DNA from: an uncultured Clostridia bacterium
GTDB lineage: Bacteria; Bacillota; Clostridia; Christensenellales; Aristaeellaceae
Direction of reading: 5' to 3'
Assembly (NCBI GenBank): GCA_946527725.1
Contig: CAMMYM010000005.1
Span: 1-35,660, forward strand
DNA: 35,660 nt
Shown here: piece by piece, positions 1 to 7,737 of the stretch
Layout: each line of letters opens with the position of its first letter
Numbering within the stretch: the first letter of the stretch is position 1
Program-made: the position numbers and the translations under genes
The notes under the pieces: generated by a model
Database searches by the model: none
Seen by the model: only the letters and a program-made list of their open reading frames with translations
Told to the model about the DNA's origin: nothing

Positions 1-45
1 GGCCACCTTGCCCGTCAGATCGGTATTCAGCACATTCTTCTGCAT
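1..45 (-). CDS. Start of SDR-family oxidoreductase (MQKNVLNTDLTGKVA...), truncated by window edge
   Basis: ATG at 45..43 directly after the uxuA stop; the N-terminus reads LTGKVA, typical of the SDR Rossmann start; operon position after uxuA. Confidence 0.6.
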   Translation of the reverse strand, partial: MQKNVLNTDLTGKVA

Positions 46-49
46 TTTC

Positions 50-1129
50 TTATTTCCCTTTCTGCTCTTTGTCGATTGCTTCCCACAGTCCGTTGATGTA
101 AGCAGCGCCCAGCGCGCGGTCATACAGGCCGTATCCCGGGCGGCCCTGCTCGTCCCAGATCATGCGCCCGTGGTCAGGGCGGATATAGGTATCCGGGCAG
201 GTGTCGTAGATCGCTTTGACGATTTCGTACAGGTCCAGGTCGCCGGTTGAGGAGAGGTGCGCCGCCTCCCGGAAATGGTGGTACCCCAGGTACTTCACGT
301 TGCGGACGTGCATCGCGCCGATCCGGTTCATTCCGCCGAAGTGCCGGATAATCGCCGGGATGTCATTGTCGGGATTGGATCCCAGGGACCCGGTGCACAG
401 GCAAAGGGTGTTGGCGGGGCTGTCGTGCAGCTTGACCATCTTGTCAAAGTCTTCCTGGCTGTGGGTGATGCGCGGCAGGCCGAAGATCGGCCAGGCGGGG
501 TCATCCGGGTGGCAGGCCATCTTCACGCCGACTTCCTCGCAGACCGGGATCACTGCATCCAGGAAGTACTTGAAGTTCTTCCGCAGGTCGTCCGGCCCGA
601 TATTTTCATACTGCTTCAGGGTGGTTTCCAGCAAGGCCAGGCGTTCCGGTTCCCATCCGGGCAGCGTGAACCCCTTGCTGTCCTCCGCCGTTTTCCGAAC
701 GATTTCCAGCGGGCCCATCTCGCCCAGATCCTTCTCGTCGAAGTACAGGCTGTTGCTGCCGTCCTCCGGGATCACCCGGGCCAGGTCCGTCCGCAGCCAG
801 TCAAATACCGGCATAAAGTTATACACGATCACCTTCACGCCGTGCTTCGCCAGCATCCGGATGGTGCTGATATAGTTCGCGATGTATTCCTCCCGGCTCG
901 GAAGGCCCATCTTGATGTCCTCGTGCACGTTGACGGACTCGATGACCTCAATCTCCAGCCCGGCTTCGTTCACTTCCCTCTTCAGGGCAGCGAATTCATC
1001 TTCCGGCCAGTCAACGCCTGCAGGCTTGTCCAGCAGGCCCATCAGGCCTGTCATACCCGGAATTTGCTTCACATACTTGAGTGGAATGGGGTCGATTGCG
1101 CTGCCGTACCAGCGAAATGTCATCTTCAT
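50..1129 (-). CDS. uxuA: Mannonate dehydratase
   Basis: [38 protein letters not shown]...[36 protein letters not shown] is characteristic of UxuA; start trimmed from 1195 to the ATG at 1129, preceded by AGGAGGG. Confidence 0.95.
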   Translation of the reverse strand: MKMTFRWYGSAIDPIPLKYVKQIPGMTGLMGLLDKPAGVDWPEDEFAALKREVNEAGLEIEVIESVNVHEDIKMGLPSREEYIANYISTIRMLAKHGVKVIVYNFMPVFDWLRTDLARVIPEDGSNSLYFDEKDLGEMGPLEIVRKTAEDSKGFTLPGWEPERLALLETTLKQYENIGPDDLRKNFKYFLDAVIPVCEEVGVKMACHPDDPAWPIFGLPRITHSQEDFDKMVKLHDSPANTLCLCTGSLGSNPDNDIPAIIRHFGGMNRIGAMHVRNVKYLGYHHFREAAHLSSTGDLDLYEIVKAIYDTCPDTYIRPDHGRMIWDEQGRPGYGLYDRALGAAYINGLWEAIDKEQKGK

Positions 1130-1247
1130 TGGCGTTCCCTCCTGTTCTTTTGCCGATTGTAAAGCCACAAACATCATTGATTCCCAGGGCGGCACAGATG
1201 ATGAATGATCCGTCCGCTCATTCGTGCCGCCGCGTTGATCAGGATTT

Positions 1248-1358
1248 CTATGCTGCTTCCCACCCGTTTTTTTTCAGTATACCATATGTCAGGGTATTTT
1301 CCACCCATTTGATTTCTTCGTCAGTCAGATAAAAAGGCTTGGCTTTTAAATCCACCAT
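1248..1358 (-). pseudogene. Vestigial 5' end of a GH3 paralogue (36 aa)
   Basis: [36 protein letters not shown] matches the N-terminus of the intact GH3 at 2026..3726 (MINLKANPFFLSDDDIRWVEETKAAM), about 13 of the first 22 residues identical; SD-like GAGGTGAG upstream; then diverges and stops. Confidence 0.7.
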
Positions 1359-1371
1359 GGCGCGTCTCACC

Positions 1372-2013
1372 TCACTTGGCAATATCAACGAGTTCCCGGA
1401 TGCTCTTCATGTTCCAGTCGCCGGCTTTGTTCAGTGCAGCATCGCCAAGGCAGGCCACCTTCATGCCGCCGGCATGACCCGCTTCCGCGCCGGATACGGC
1501 ATCCTCCACCACCAGGCACTTTTCAGGAGCGACGCCCAGCATCTGGGCTGCTTTCACAAACACCTCCGGATCGGGTTTGGAACGGGTGATGTTGTTGCCA
1601 TCGCTGACAGCATCAAAATACCCCTTCAGGCCGATCTGTCCCAGGATGAATGGCGTGTTTTTGGAGGAAGAGCCGATGGCCAGTTTCAGTCCCATTGCCC
1701 GCAGCGCATCCAGGGTTTCCCTGACCTCATCGCTCAGGTCCCTGGTGCTCATTTCTTTCAGGGATTCCCGGTAGATGTCATTTTTCTGCCGGGCAAGCTG
1801 TTCCTTTTTTTCCTGGCTTAAAGCAGGTCCCTGATATTTCTCCAGGATGATCTCCAGGCTGGCCATGCGGCTGACGCCCCGCAGACGGTTGTTGATTTCC
1901 CGGTCGAAGGGGATGCCCATGCTGTCCGCCATGGATTTCCAGGCACGGTAATGGTATTCGTCTGTAAAGCAGATGACGCCGTCCAGGTCAAAGATGATGG
2001 CTTGAAATTTCAT
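1372..2013 (-). CDS. pgmB: Beta-phosphoglucomutase-like HAD hydrolase
   Basis: MKFQAIIFDLDGVICFTDEYHYRAWKSMADSMGIPF..., HAD motifs FDLDGV, GSSSKN, KPDPEVF, VVEDAVSG. Confidence 0.9.
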   Translation of the reverse strand: MKFQAIIFDLDGVICFTDEYHYRAWKSMADSMGIPFDREINNRLRGVSRMASLEIILEKYQGPALSQEKKEQLARQKNDIYRESLKEMSTRDLSDEVRETLDALRAMGLKLAIGSSSKNTPFILGQIGLKGYFDAVSDGNNITRSKPDPEVFVKAAQMLGVAPEKCLVVEDAVSGAEAGHAGGMKVACLGDAALNKAGDWNMKSIRELVDIAK

Positions 2014-2025
2014 GGTTTTTCCTCC

Positions 2026-3726
2026 TCAGTAGCTCAGGTATTCTTTGCCGCAGAAAGGATCCACCGGGCTGGTGCCGGTGAAAGGGCTTCTCCCCAGCAG
2101 TTTGTCCACTACGGTATCGATCATCCCGTCATGGTTCGAATAAGCGTTGATAAAGGTTTTGACCATGGGAACGTCCAGCAGGTGATACGGATTCTGCAGG
2201 GAAATAAACAATGTCGGAACGATCTCCACAAACCAGGGGATATTGTTCCCCGCCCCGAAAGGCGCATGCCAGTTCAGCCGGGCCGTCGTCTTGTTGGAAG
2301 CGTTCTCCACGTTTCCGATGTAGATTACAAGGTCATACTTGGAACGGAATTCCTCCACTGTCTCCATATGCATTGGTTTGGAAAAGTCGAAGACTTCTTC
2401 CTCGTAGGGAATCATGGTGAAGCCTTCCTTCTCCATATCCGCAATAAACCGCTGGGCCACCCGCTGCTCGCTTGGGCATTTCCCCATGATCTCAAAGAGC
2501 ACACGCTTGTGTTTTTCAGGGCTGATGGGGAGCAGGTGCTGGGTATCCTTTACCAGCGTAACAGCCTTTTCGGCACATTCCTTCGCCCATGCCTGGTGCT
2601 GTTTGCAGCCGATCACAGCCAGGTTCTCCCGCTTCGGGGCCAGCGTTCCGTTTTTCTGTTTCTCATGCAGTTTCAGGGCGGCTTTGGCTGCCAGGATTCG
2701 CGTCACTGCTTCATCCAGCCGGTTTTCAGACAGGATTCCCTGCTCGTATCCGGCCTTCATATAATCCAGGTCTTCCCCGTAATCCTTGTTGAACAGCAGC
2801 ATATCGCAACCGGCTTCAATGCAGTAGGGTACGGACATCCGCCGGTCCATCGCGCAGAGGAACCCCACCATCGGGCTGGCATCTGTAATGATCATCCCGT
2901 TGAAGCCCAGGCGTTCCCGCAGCAGGCCTTTCAGCAATTCCGGCGACAGGGTGGCGGGAATCAGCTTGTCCGGATGATCCGGATTCAGTTTTTTCTGGTA
3001 TGCGGGCATCGCGATATGCCCCACCATCACAGTCAGCGCCCCGCCCTCAATCAGGGTCCGGTAGACATCCCCGTAAGTTGCATCCCACGCTTCGCAGGAC
3101 AGGGAATTTACACTGGTCAGCACGTGCTGGTCTGTTTCGTCCACGCCGTCTCCCGGAAAATGCTTAATGGATACAGCACTGCCGCATTCCTTTGCCCCGC
3201 GCATATAAGCCAGTCCGCATTGCTTCACCATCTCCGGGTCGCTCCCGTAAGTGCGCACGTTGGTAATGGGATTATGGTAGTTCCTGTCGATATCCACCAC
3301 CGGGGCAAAAGCGTAGTTGCACCCGACAGCCTGCCCTTCCGCGCAGGAAATCTTTCCGAGCCGGTAAGCCTGCTCCGGATCGCCGGTCGCTGCCACCTGC
3401 ATCTGTTTTCCAAAGGCTGTGCCTTCTGCCACAATGCCGTCACCGCCTGCCTCCAGGTTGGCAGCCAGGAACAGCGGGATTTTTGTGTGTTCCTGCAGGT
3501 AGGTATGGGCGCCGAACAGTTCCTCCGTTCCGCCGCTCCGGAACATAACGCCGCCCGGATGCCGGTTCAGCAATTCATACTGCAGGTATCCTTCGTTGGC
3601 GGAATAACCGATGGGGAAAAACAGCTGCTGCAGCTTTTCCTCCGTGGTCATGGCCGCTTTTGTTTCTTCCACCCAGCGGATATCATCATCGCTCAGGAAA
3701 AAGGGATTTGCCTTCAGGTTGATCAT
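2026..3726 (-). CDS. Glycoside hydrolase family 3 (NagZ/beta-N-acetylhexosaminidase-like)
   Basis: GH3 N-domain with KHFPGDGVDETDQH motif and LGFNGMIITDASPM; SD AAGGAGG. Confidence 0.88.
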   Translation of the reverse strand: MINLKANPFFLSDDDIRWVEETKAAMTTEEKLQQLFFPIGYSANEGYLQYELLNRHPGGVMFRSGGTEELFGAHTYLQEHTKIPLFLAANLEAGGDGIVAEGTAFGKQMQVAATGDPEQAYRLGKISCAEGQAVGCNYAFAPVVDIDRNYHNPITNVRTYGSDPEMVKQCGLAYMRGAKECGSAVSIKHFPGDGVDETDQHVLTSVNSLSCEAWDATYGDVYRTLIEGGALTVMVGHIAMPAYQKKLNPDHPDKLIPATLSPELLKGLLRERLGFNGMIITDASPMVGFLCAMDRRMSVPYCIEAGCDMLLFNKDYGEDLDYMKAGYEQGILSENRLDEAVTRILAAKAALKLHEKQKNGTLAPKRENLAVIGCKQHQAWAKECAEKAVTLVKDTQHLLPISPEKHKRVLFEIMGKCPSEQRVAQRFIADMEKEGFTMIPYEEEVFDFSKPMHMETVEEFRSKYDLVIYIGNVENASNKTTARLNWHAPFGAGNNIPWFVEIVPTLFISLQNPYHLLDVPMVKTFINAYSNHDGMIDTVVDKLLGRSPFTGTSPVDPFCGKEYLSY

Positions 3727-3740
3727 ATTGCTCAGCCTCC

Positions 3741-4000
3741 TTAAAACGCTTTCAGGTCAAACAGTCGGCGGGTGCCCTCCGCCACCATTTGCGGATAAAA
3801 CCCGCGGAAGAACAGGAACTGCAGTTCCTTCAGGGACATGCTCAGGAATTCCCCCTCTTCCGGTCAGACGCATAATCGTACATGCCGGCAGCGAAACATT
3901 CGTCCGTGCCGCCCTTCATGCTCTGGGGCATCTGGCCGTCGTCCGCTGTAAGATAAAGCTGCGGAATGGACATCTTGTTCCCATGTATAATATACCATCT
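3741..4000 (-). pseudogene. Small frameshifted ORF upstream of GH3 (about 85 aa if reconstituted)
   Basis: CAGGAGGAAAAAGATG start (MVYYTWEQD), then coherent sequence continues in a second frame (MSIPQLYLTADDGQMPQSMKGGTDECFAAGMYDYA) and a third frame (PEEGEFLSMSLKELQFLFFRGFYPQMVAEGTRRLFDLKAF*). Confidence 0.4.
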
Positions 4001-4126
4001 TTTTCCTCCTGATAATACATGCATTCTGCGATTGTTTTATCACAATTTTCATTTTGTCTTCTGTATTGGCTGATTCCATGATGTTTTTAGCACAGAATAA
4101 ACCAAATCGAGTCATCATACCCTTCC

Positions 4127-5155
4127 TCATTCTGCAAAGCGTATGACCTGCTTTTCCGCATCTACAGTCGCTTCAACGCCAAAGGGCATAATGCAGCGGG
4201 GCATGGCATGCCCGATGTTCAGGTTGAAAACGATCGGGAGTTCCGGCCTGTCTGTCACCTCAACCAGCAGCCGCTTATACTCTTCCGCATAGGTTTCATC
4301 CATGGGCTTTCCGGCCAGTATGCCGGAAACCGCATTGAACACGCCGGTGCCTTTCAGGTATTCCAGCGCCTGCCGGTACAGTGCAGGCGTCGGCTTTTCC
4401 TCGCTGGATTCCAGCAGAAGAATACGCCCCTTCCAATCCTCTGCATCCGGGAACAAATGGTATTTCCTGCATAGTACCGGCATATCCGCATACCGGTCCC
4501 CGTTGAAGAAATCATACAGTGAATCGATACAGCCGCCGAGGATTTTCCCTGAAAAAACCGGGGAGCCCTGCAGCAGCTCAAAACCTTGGTTTGGATGGGC
4601 AGGTGTTGTCGTCCCGATCTGGTCCGGTGAAAACTGCTTTCTTTCTTCATACCAGACGTCACTGGGCGTAATCTCGCGGATCGTTCCTGTAGTAATCAGT
4701 TCTTCAAAATACTTCCTGGTATAGGGCCGCATTTCCGGCCCCAGCTCACATAGATCGCAAAGGAACGCCTGGCCGTAAAAGGTGTTAACCCCTACCTTGT
4801 GAAGCATCAGGTGGTTGACTGTTGTATCTGAGAAACCCAGAAAGACCTTGTTAGTCACAGCTTCAGCAAGTTCGTTATGGTCGAACAGGTACGGCAGCAA
4901 CCGATAGGTATCGTCCCCGCCGATAGCGCACAGGATCATATCTGTTTCCGGATCTCGGAAAGCTTCCAGCAGGTCTTCCGCCCGTTTTTCCGGATGGTCA
5001 CGGACATAATCCAGGCCTTTCAGCGCATGGGGCATGAACTTTACGTTCAGGCCGTATTCCTTCAGCCTGCGTATGCCGATTTCTACTTCATACCTGATTC
5101 GTTCTTCGCCGATGATCCCACTGGATAAGCTGACAATCGCAACATTTCTGATCAT
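4127..5155 (-). CDS. S66-family peptidase (LD-carboxypeptidase/MccF-like)
   Basis: CAIGGDDTYRLLPYLFD, FLGFSDTTVNHLMLHKVGVNTFYGQ, LLLESSEE, IVFNLNIGHAMPRCIMPFGVEATVD. Confidence 0.9.
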   Translation of the reverse strand: MIRNVAIVSLSSGIIGEERIRYEVEIGIRRLKEYGLNVKFMPHALKGLDYVRDHPEKRAEDLLEAFRDPETDMILCAIGGDDTYRLLPYLFDHNELAEAVTNKVFLGFSDTTVNHLMLHKVGVNTFYGQAFLCDLCELGPEMRPYTRKYFEELITTGTIREITPSDVWYEERKQFSPDQIGTTTPAHPNQGFELLQGSPVFSGKILGGCIDSLYDFFNGDRYADMPVLCRKYHLFPDAEDWKGRILLLESSEEKPTPALYRQALEYLKGTGVFNAVSGILAGKPMDETYAEEYKRLLVEVTDRPELPIVFNLNIGHAMPRCIMPFGVEATVDAEKQVIRFAE

Positions 5156-5168
5156 ATTCCCCTCCGAA

Positions 5169-5585
5169 TCATACGGGGCAGGGCGGTTTCACCATTGCCC
5201 TTCCGTCAGCCGTTTCAAAGCCGTATTTCTCATAAAAGCCGTGTGCATCTTTTGTCAGGAGAATCCCGCGAAGGCATGCATATTCCGGCCGCGAGAGGAT
5301 ATAAGACACCAGTGCCTGCCCAAGGCCCCGATACCGGTAATCCTGATCGATAATCACATCGGCGAGGTAAAAAGTGGTTGCAAAATCACTGATCACGCGG
5401 GCAAATCCGACCAATTTCTGTTCGTCGTCAGCATAAACGCCGTAACAGGACGAATTGTCCATGGATCTCCTGATCTGTTCTTTTGGGCGTTTGTTCGCCC
5501 AATAGGTTGTTTTCAGGAGTCTCGCAACGTCATCCGGATCGATCCGGTCGGCACCCTCAATGATGCTGAAATTGCCGCATTTCAT
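5169..5585 (-). CDS. GNAT-family N-acetyltransferase
   Basis: VIIDQDYRYRGLGQALVSYIL (acetyl-CoA binding R/QxxGxG/A) and GFYEKYGFE. Confidence 0.88.
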   Translation of the reverse strand: MKCGNFSIIEGADRIDPDDVARLLKTTYWANKRPKEQIRRSMDNSSCYGVYADDEQKLVGFARVISDFATTFYLADVIIDQDYRYRGLGQALVSYILSRPEYACLRGILLTKDAHGFYEKYGFETADGRAMVKPPCPV

Positions 5586-5589
5586 CGCT

Positions 5590-6099
5590 TCATTTCCTTC
5601 CTTTCAGCTCAAATGACCCGATCTCCCGTGTCGGCCAGAATGCGCACAAATGCAGCCGTATAATCCTGGCTGTAAACGGAGCAAATGATTTCACGAAAAC
5701 CGGCAGCGCTGCATAAACCTTTTCCGGTTCATCAATCAGGATGGTGGTATGCGGTGTCCACGGATACTGCTGCGGCGCATTCGACCGGCATGCATTCCGG
5801 AGAGCGGTGACTTCCGGATCCTTTTCCGGGGCAGCAAAGAGGATCTTTCCCCCGGCAAACATACCGATATGGCTGATATGAACCGGTACCGGCGCAAAGG
5901 AAGCTGCAGCTTTTTCCGCAATTCCGGCCGCCTCTTTTTCCTGTTCCGGGGAAAAAGTTGACAAGCTGATATGGTAAGGAAGCCCCGGCGTCTGGATGCC
6001 GGAAAATCCTGCTTCCTGCAGGGAATGGTACCATTCGGACAGAAGCGCTTGCGCCTCATCATCGAGATCCGCCATCAGCGTCAGGAACTGTTCTGCCAT
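5590..6099 (-). CDS. 2'-5' RNA ligase superfamily / 2H phosphoesterase
   Basis: Two HxT/S-type motifs (YHISLSTF and HTTILI); start trimmed to ATG 6099 with SD GGAGGG. Confidence 0.8.
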   Translation of the reverse strand: MAEQFLTLMADLDDEAQALLSEWYHSLQEAGFSGIQTPGLPYHISLSTFSPEQEKEAAGIAEKAAASFAPVPVHISHIGMFAGGKILFAAPEKDPEVTALRNACRSNAPQQYPWTPHTTILIDEPEKVYAALPVFVKSFAPFTARIIRLHLCAFWPTREIGSFELKGRK

Positions 6100-6127
6100 A
6101 TGCTTTCCCTCCGTGTGTTCAGAAATC

Positions 6128-6157
6128 AAAAAAACGCTTACCTGTCAGAGATAAGCG
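6128..6157 (-). terminator. Intrinsic terminator after the 36-aa small ORF
   Basis: CGCTTATC-TCTGACA-GGTAAGCG stem (one G.T pair) followed by T7 on the minus strand. Confidence 0.8.
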
Positions 6158-6179
6158 GCTGGATCGCTGGTATGGTTTC

Positions 6180-6290
6180 TCAGTGCTGCGCTTCCCTGAT
6201 CTTCTGATGACCGTATGCGGCGGCCGTGCGGACATGCTTGACGATGTTCGCGGCAGTCATCATCCTGGAAACAAATCCGTACCTGATCAT
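6180..6290 (-). CDS. Small basic protein, 36 aa (MIRYGFVSRMMTAANIVKHVRTAAAYGHQKIREAQH)
   Basis: ATG 8 nt after AAGGAG; its own promoter (6322..6350) and terminator (6128..6157). Confidence 0.55.
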   Translation of the reverse strand: MIRYGFVSRMMTAANIVKHVRTAAAYGHQKIREAQH

Positions 6291-6321
6291 GGGGAAGGCT
6301 CCTTTCCGGAAGATTGCGTCC

Positions 6322-6350
6322 AGTGTACTATTGAAAACCTGCAATGTCAA
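6322..6350 (-). promoter_or_regulatory. Sigma-A type promoter for the small ORF
   Basis: TTGACA (6350..6345), 17 bp, TACACT (6327..6322) on the minus strand. Confidence 0.75.
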
Positions 6351-6389
6351 GTTTTTCAAGGAGGTCACGTACCGGTGCCGGACCGTCCT

Positions 6390-6452
6390 GGCTGCAGAAT
6401 AAAGAAATCGGATGCGGTTCTTCCCCGTATCCGATTTCTTTATTCTGCGTAT
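6390..6452. terminator. Bidirectional intrinsic terminator
   Basis: GCAGAATAAAGAAATCGGAT (6394..6413) and its perfect complement (6429..6448), extendable by 4 bp with one G.T; GC core flanked by A-rich and T-rich tracts. Confidence 0.75.
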
Positions 6453-6482
6453 GCACTTGGAGGTGCTGCCCGGCAGCGTCTG

Positions 6483-7313
6483 TCAGATCACGCCGCCTTC
6501 CACCACCAGGCTGTCTGCGTCGGCGTTTTCGCCGTAGGTTTCACGCAGGGTGGCTTCATAGTCTGCGTGGAAGAAGTTTTCTTCGCCCAGCTTCGCGATT
6601 TCTTCATTGATCCAGGCAAGCAGCGTTTCGTTGCCCTGGGATACGGCGGGATTAATGGTATCCAGGCTGCCAAGGGATTCAATGCCCACAGAGAAGCCGG
6701 GATTTTCAATGGCCCAGGCCAGCACTTCGGTGTTGTCGGTGGAGAGGGCGTCTCCCCGGCCGTCCAGCAGCGCGATATACGCTTCGGTGTAGCTGTCGTA
6801 TTTGGCCAGCTTCACTTCGGGATAATTCTGTTCAAAGAAAGTTTCGGCAGTGGTGCCCTTGGAGACAATCAGGGTTTTTCCTTTCAGCTGTTCAGCATCG
6901 GTGATCAGGGCGCTGTCGGGGCTGACCACCCCCAGAGCCACCTTCATATAGGGCAGGGCAAAGTCCACCTGGGTAGCACGGTCTTCCGTATAGGTAAAAT
7001 TCGCCAGCACGATATCCACCTTGAAGGACTGCAGGAATTCAATGCGATTGGGGGCATCGAGGGAAACGGGCACCAGCTCCACGCCCAAGTCTTCCGCCAG
7101 CCGCCTGGCCAGATACACGTCATAGCCCTGGTACTCACCGTATTCGTCGATATAACCGAAGGGTTTCTTGTCGGAGAACAAACCGATCACCAGTTTGCCG
7201 CTGGCTTTGATTTCATCCAGGGTACGATAGCCTTCCGCGGAGGCGGAAACGGTCAGGGAGAAAATGAGGGCCAGTGCCAGGGCCAGCACGAAAATTCTGT
7301 TCAGCTTCTTCAT
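6483..7313 (-). CDS. CjaA-like cysteine (amino acid) ABC transporter substrate-binding protein
   Basis: Signal peptide, then KLVIGLFSDKKPFGYIDEYGEYQGYDVYLARRLAEDL, NRIEFLQSFKVDIVLANFTYTEDRATQVDFALPYMKVALGVVSP, KGTTAETFF, C-terminus VVEGGVI; strongly resembles the CjaA/cysteine-binding subfamily. Confidence 0.85.
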   Translation of the reverse strand: MKKLNRIFVLALALALIFSLTVSASAEGYRTLDEIKASGKLVIGLFSDKKPFGYIDEYGEYQGYDVYLARRLAEDLGVELVPVSLDAPNRIEFLQSFKVDIVLANFTYTEDRATQVDFALPYMKVALGVVSPDSALITDAEQLKGKTLIVSKGTTAETFFEQNYPEVKLAKYDSYTEAYIALLDGRGDALSTDNTEVLAWAIENPGFSVGIESLGSLDTINPAVSQGNETLLAWINEEIAKLGEENFFHADYEATLRETYGENADADSLVVEGGVI

Positions 7314-7449
7314 GGAAAAATACCTTCCTTTCATTTTTCAAAAATTACTGATGCTGCGGGTTTTGTTTCATGATTCCGCAGGCGGGAAACATCGGTCCGT
7401 GGCACGGCTTATGTGGAGCATCTTCGATCTTCCTTTCAGCGCAAATGAA

Positions 7450-7478
7450 AAGAGCCTGGCACATGTTGTCCGGCTCCT
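7450..7478 (-). terminator. Candidate attenuator terminator in the cysteine-transporter leader
   Basis: AGGAGCC-GG-loop-CC-(A)-GGCTCTT stem followed by TTCATTT on the minus strand, between the leader ORF and the SBP gene. Confidence 0.55.
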
Positions 7479-7507
7479 GGGAAAGCGTTAATTGCTCCGG
7501 TACGGAA

Positions 7508-7585
7508 TCACCGCAAACAGAGCTCCAGGCGAGACGGACGCGCAGAGCCGCACATACAACAACACATCGCCGTCTGCTGCTTCAT
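7508..7585 (-). CDS. Poly-cysteine leader peptide MKQQTAMCCCMCGSARPSRLELCLR
   Basis: ATG 9 nt after GAGGAG; 5 Cys in 25 codons including UGU UGU UGU AUG UGC; lies downstream of a strong promoter and upstream of a terminator and a CjaA-like gene. Confidence 0.7.
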   Translation of the reverse strand: MKQQTAMCCCMCGSARPSRLELCLR

Positions 7586-7653
7586 GTGTGCCGTCTCCTC
7601 TCTTCGTCAGATCTTTTCCGGTTTATTACCCATTAACTCGATGGGTTATGTGG

Positions 7654-7682
7654 AATATAAGGCAAACCGTTTCGTTTGTCAA
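7654..7682 (-). promoter_or_regulatory. Sigma-A promoter for the leader peptide and SBP gene
   Basis: TTGACA (7682..7677), 17 bp, TATATT (7659..7654) on the minus strand; followed near +1 by hairpin ACCCAT-N7-ATGGGT. Confidence 0.85.
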
Positions 7683-7737
7683 TCCCTAAATTGTTTTTTG
7701 GCTGTACATCAGCGCCTGATATGGCAGGAATACGGTT

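Noticed and set aside
1951-3744. 597-aa plus-strand ORF
   Set aside because: Antisense shadow of GH3; low-plausibility composition rich in H/Q/F/R.
4127-6290. Microcin C-like biosynthetic cluster (36-aa peptide plus S66/GNAT)
   Set aside because: No MccB-type adenylating enzyme or exporter is present; the peptide does not end in Asn and has its own terminator. Only a resistance-type interpretation is kept.
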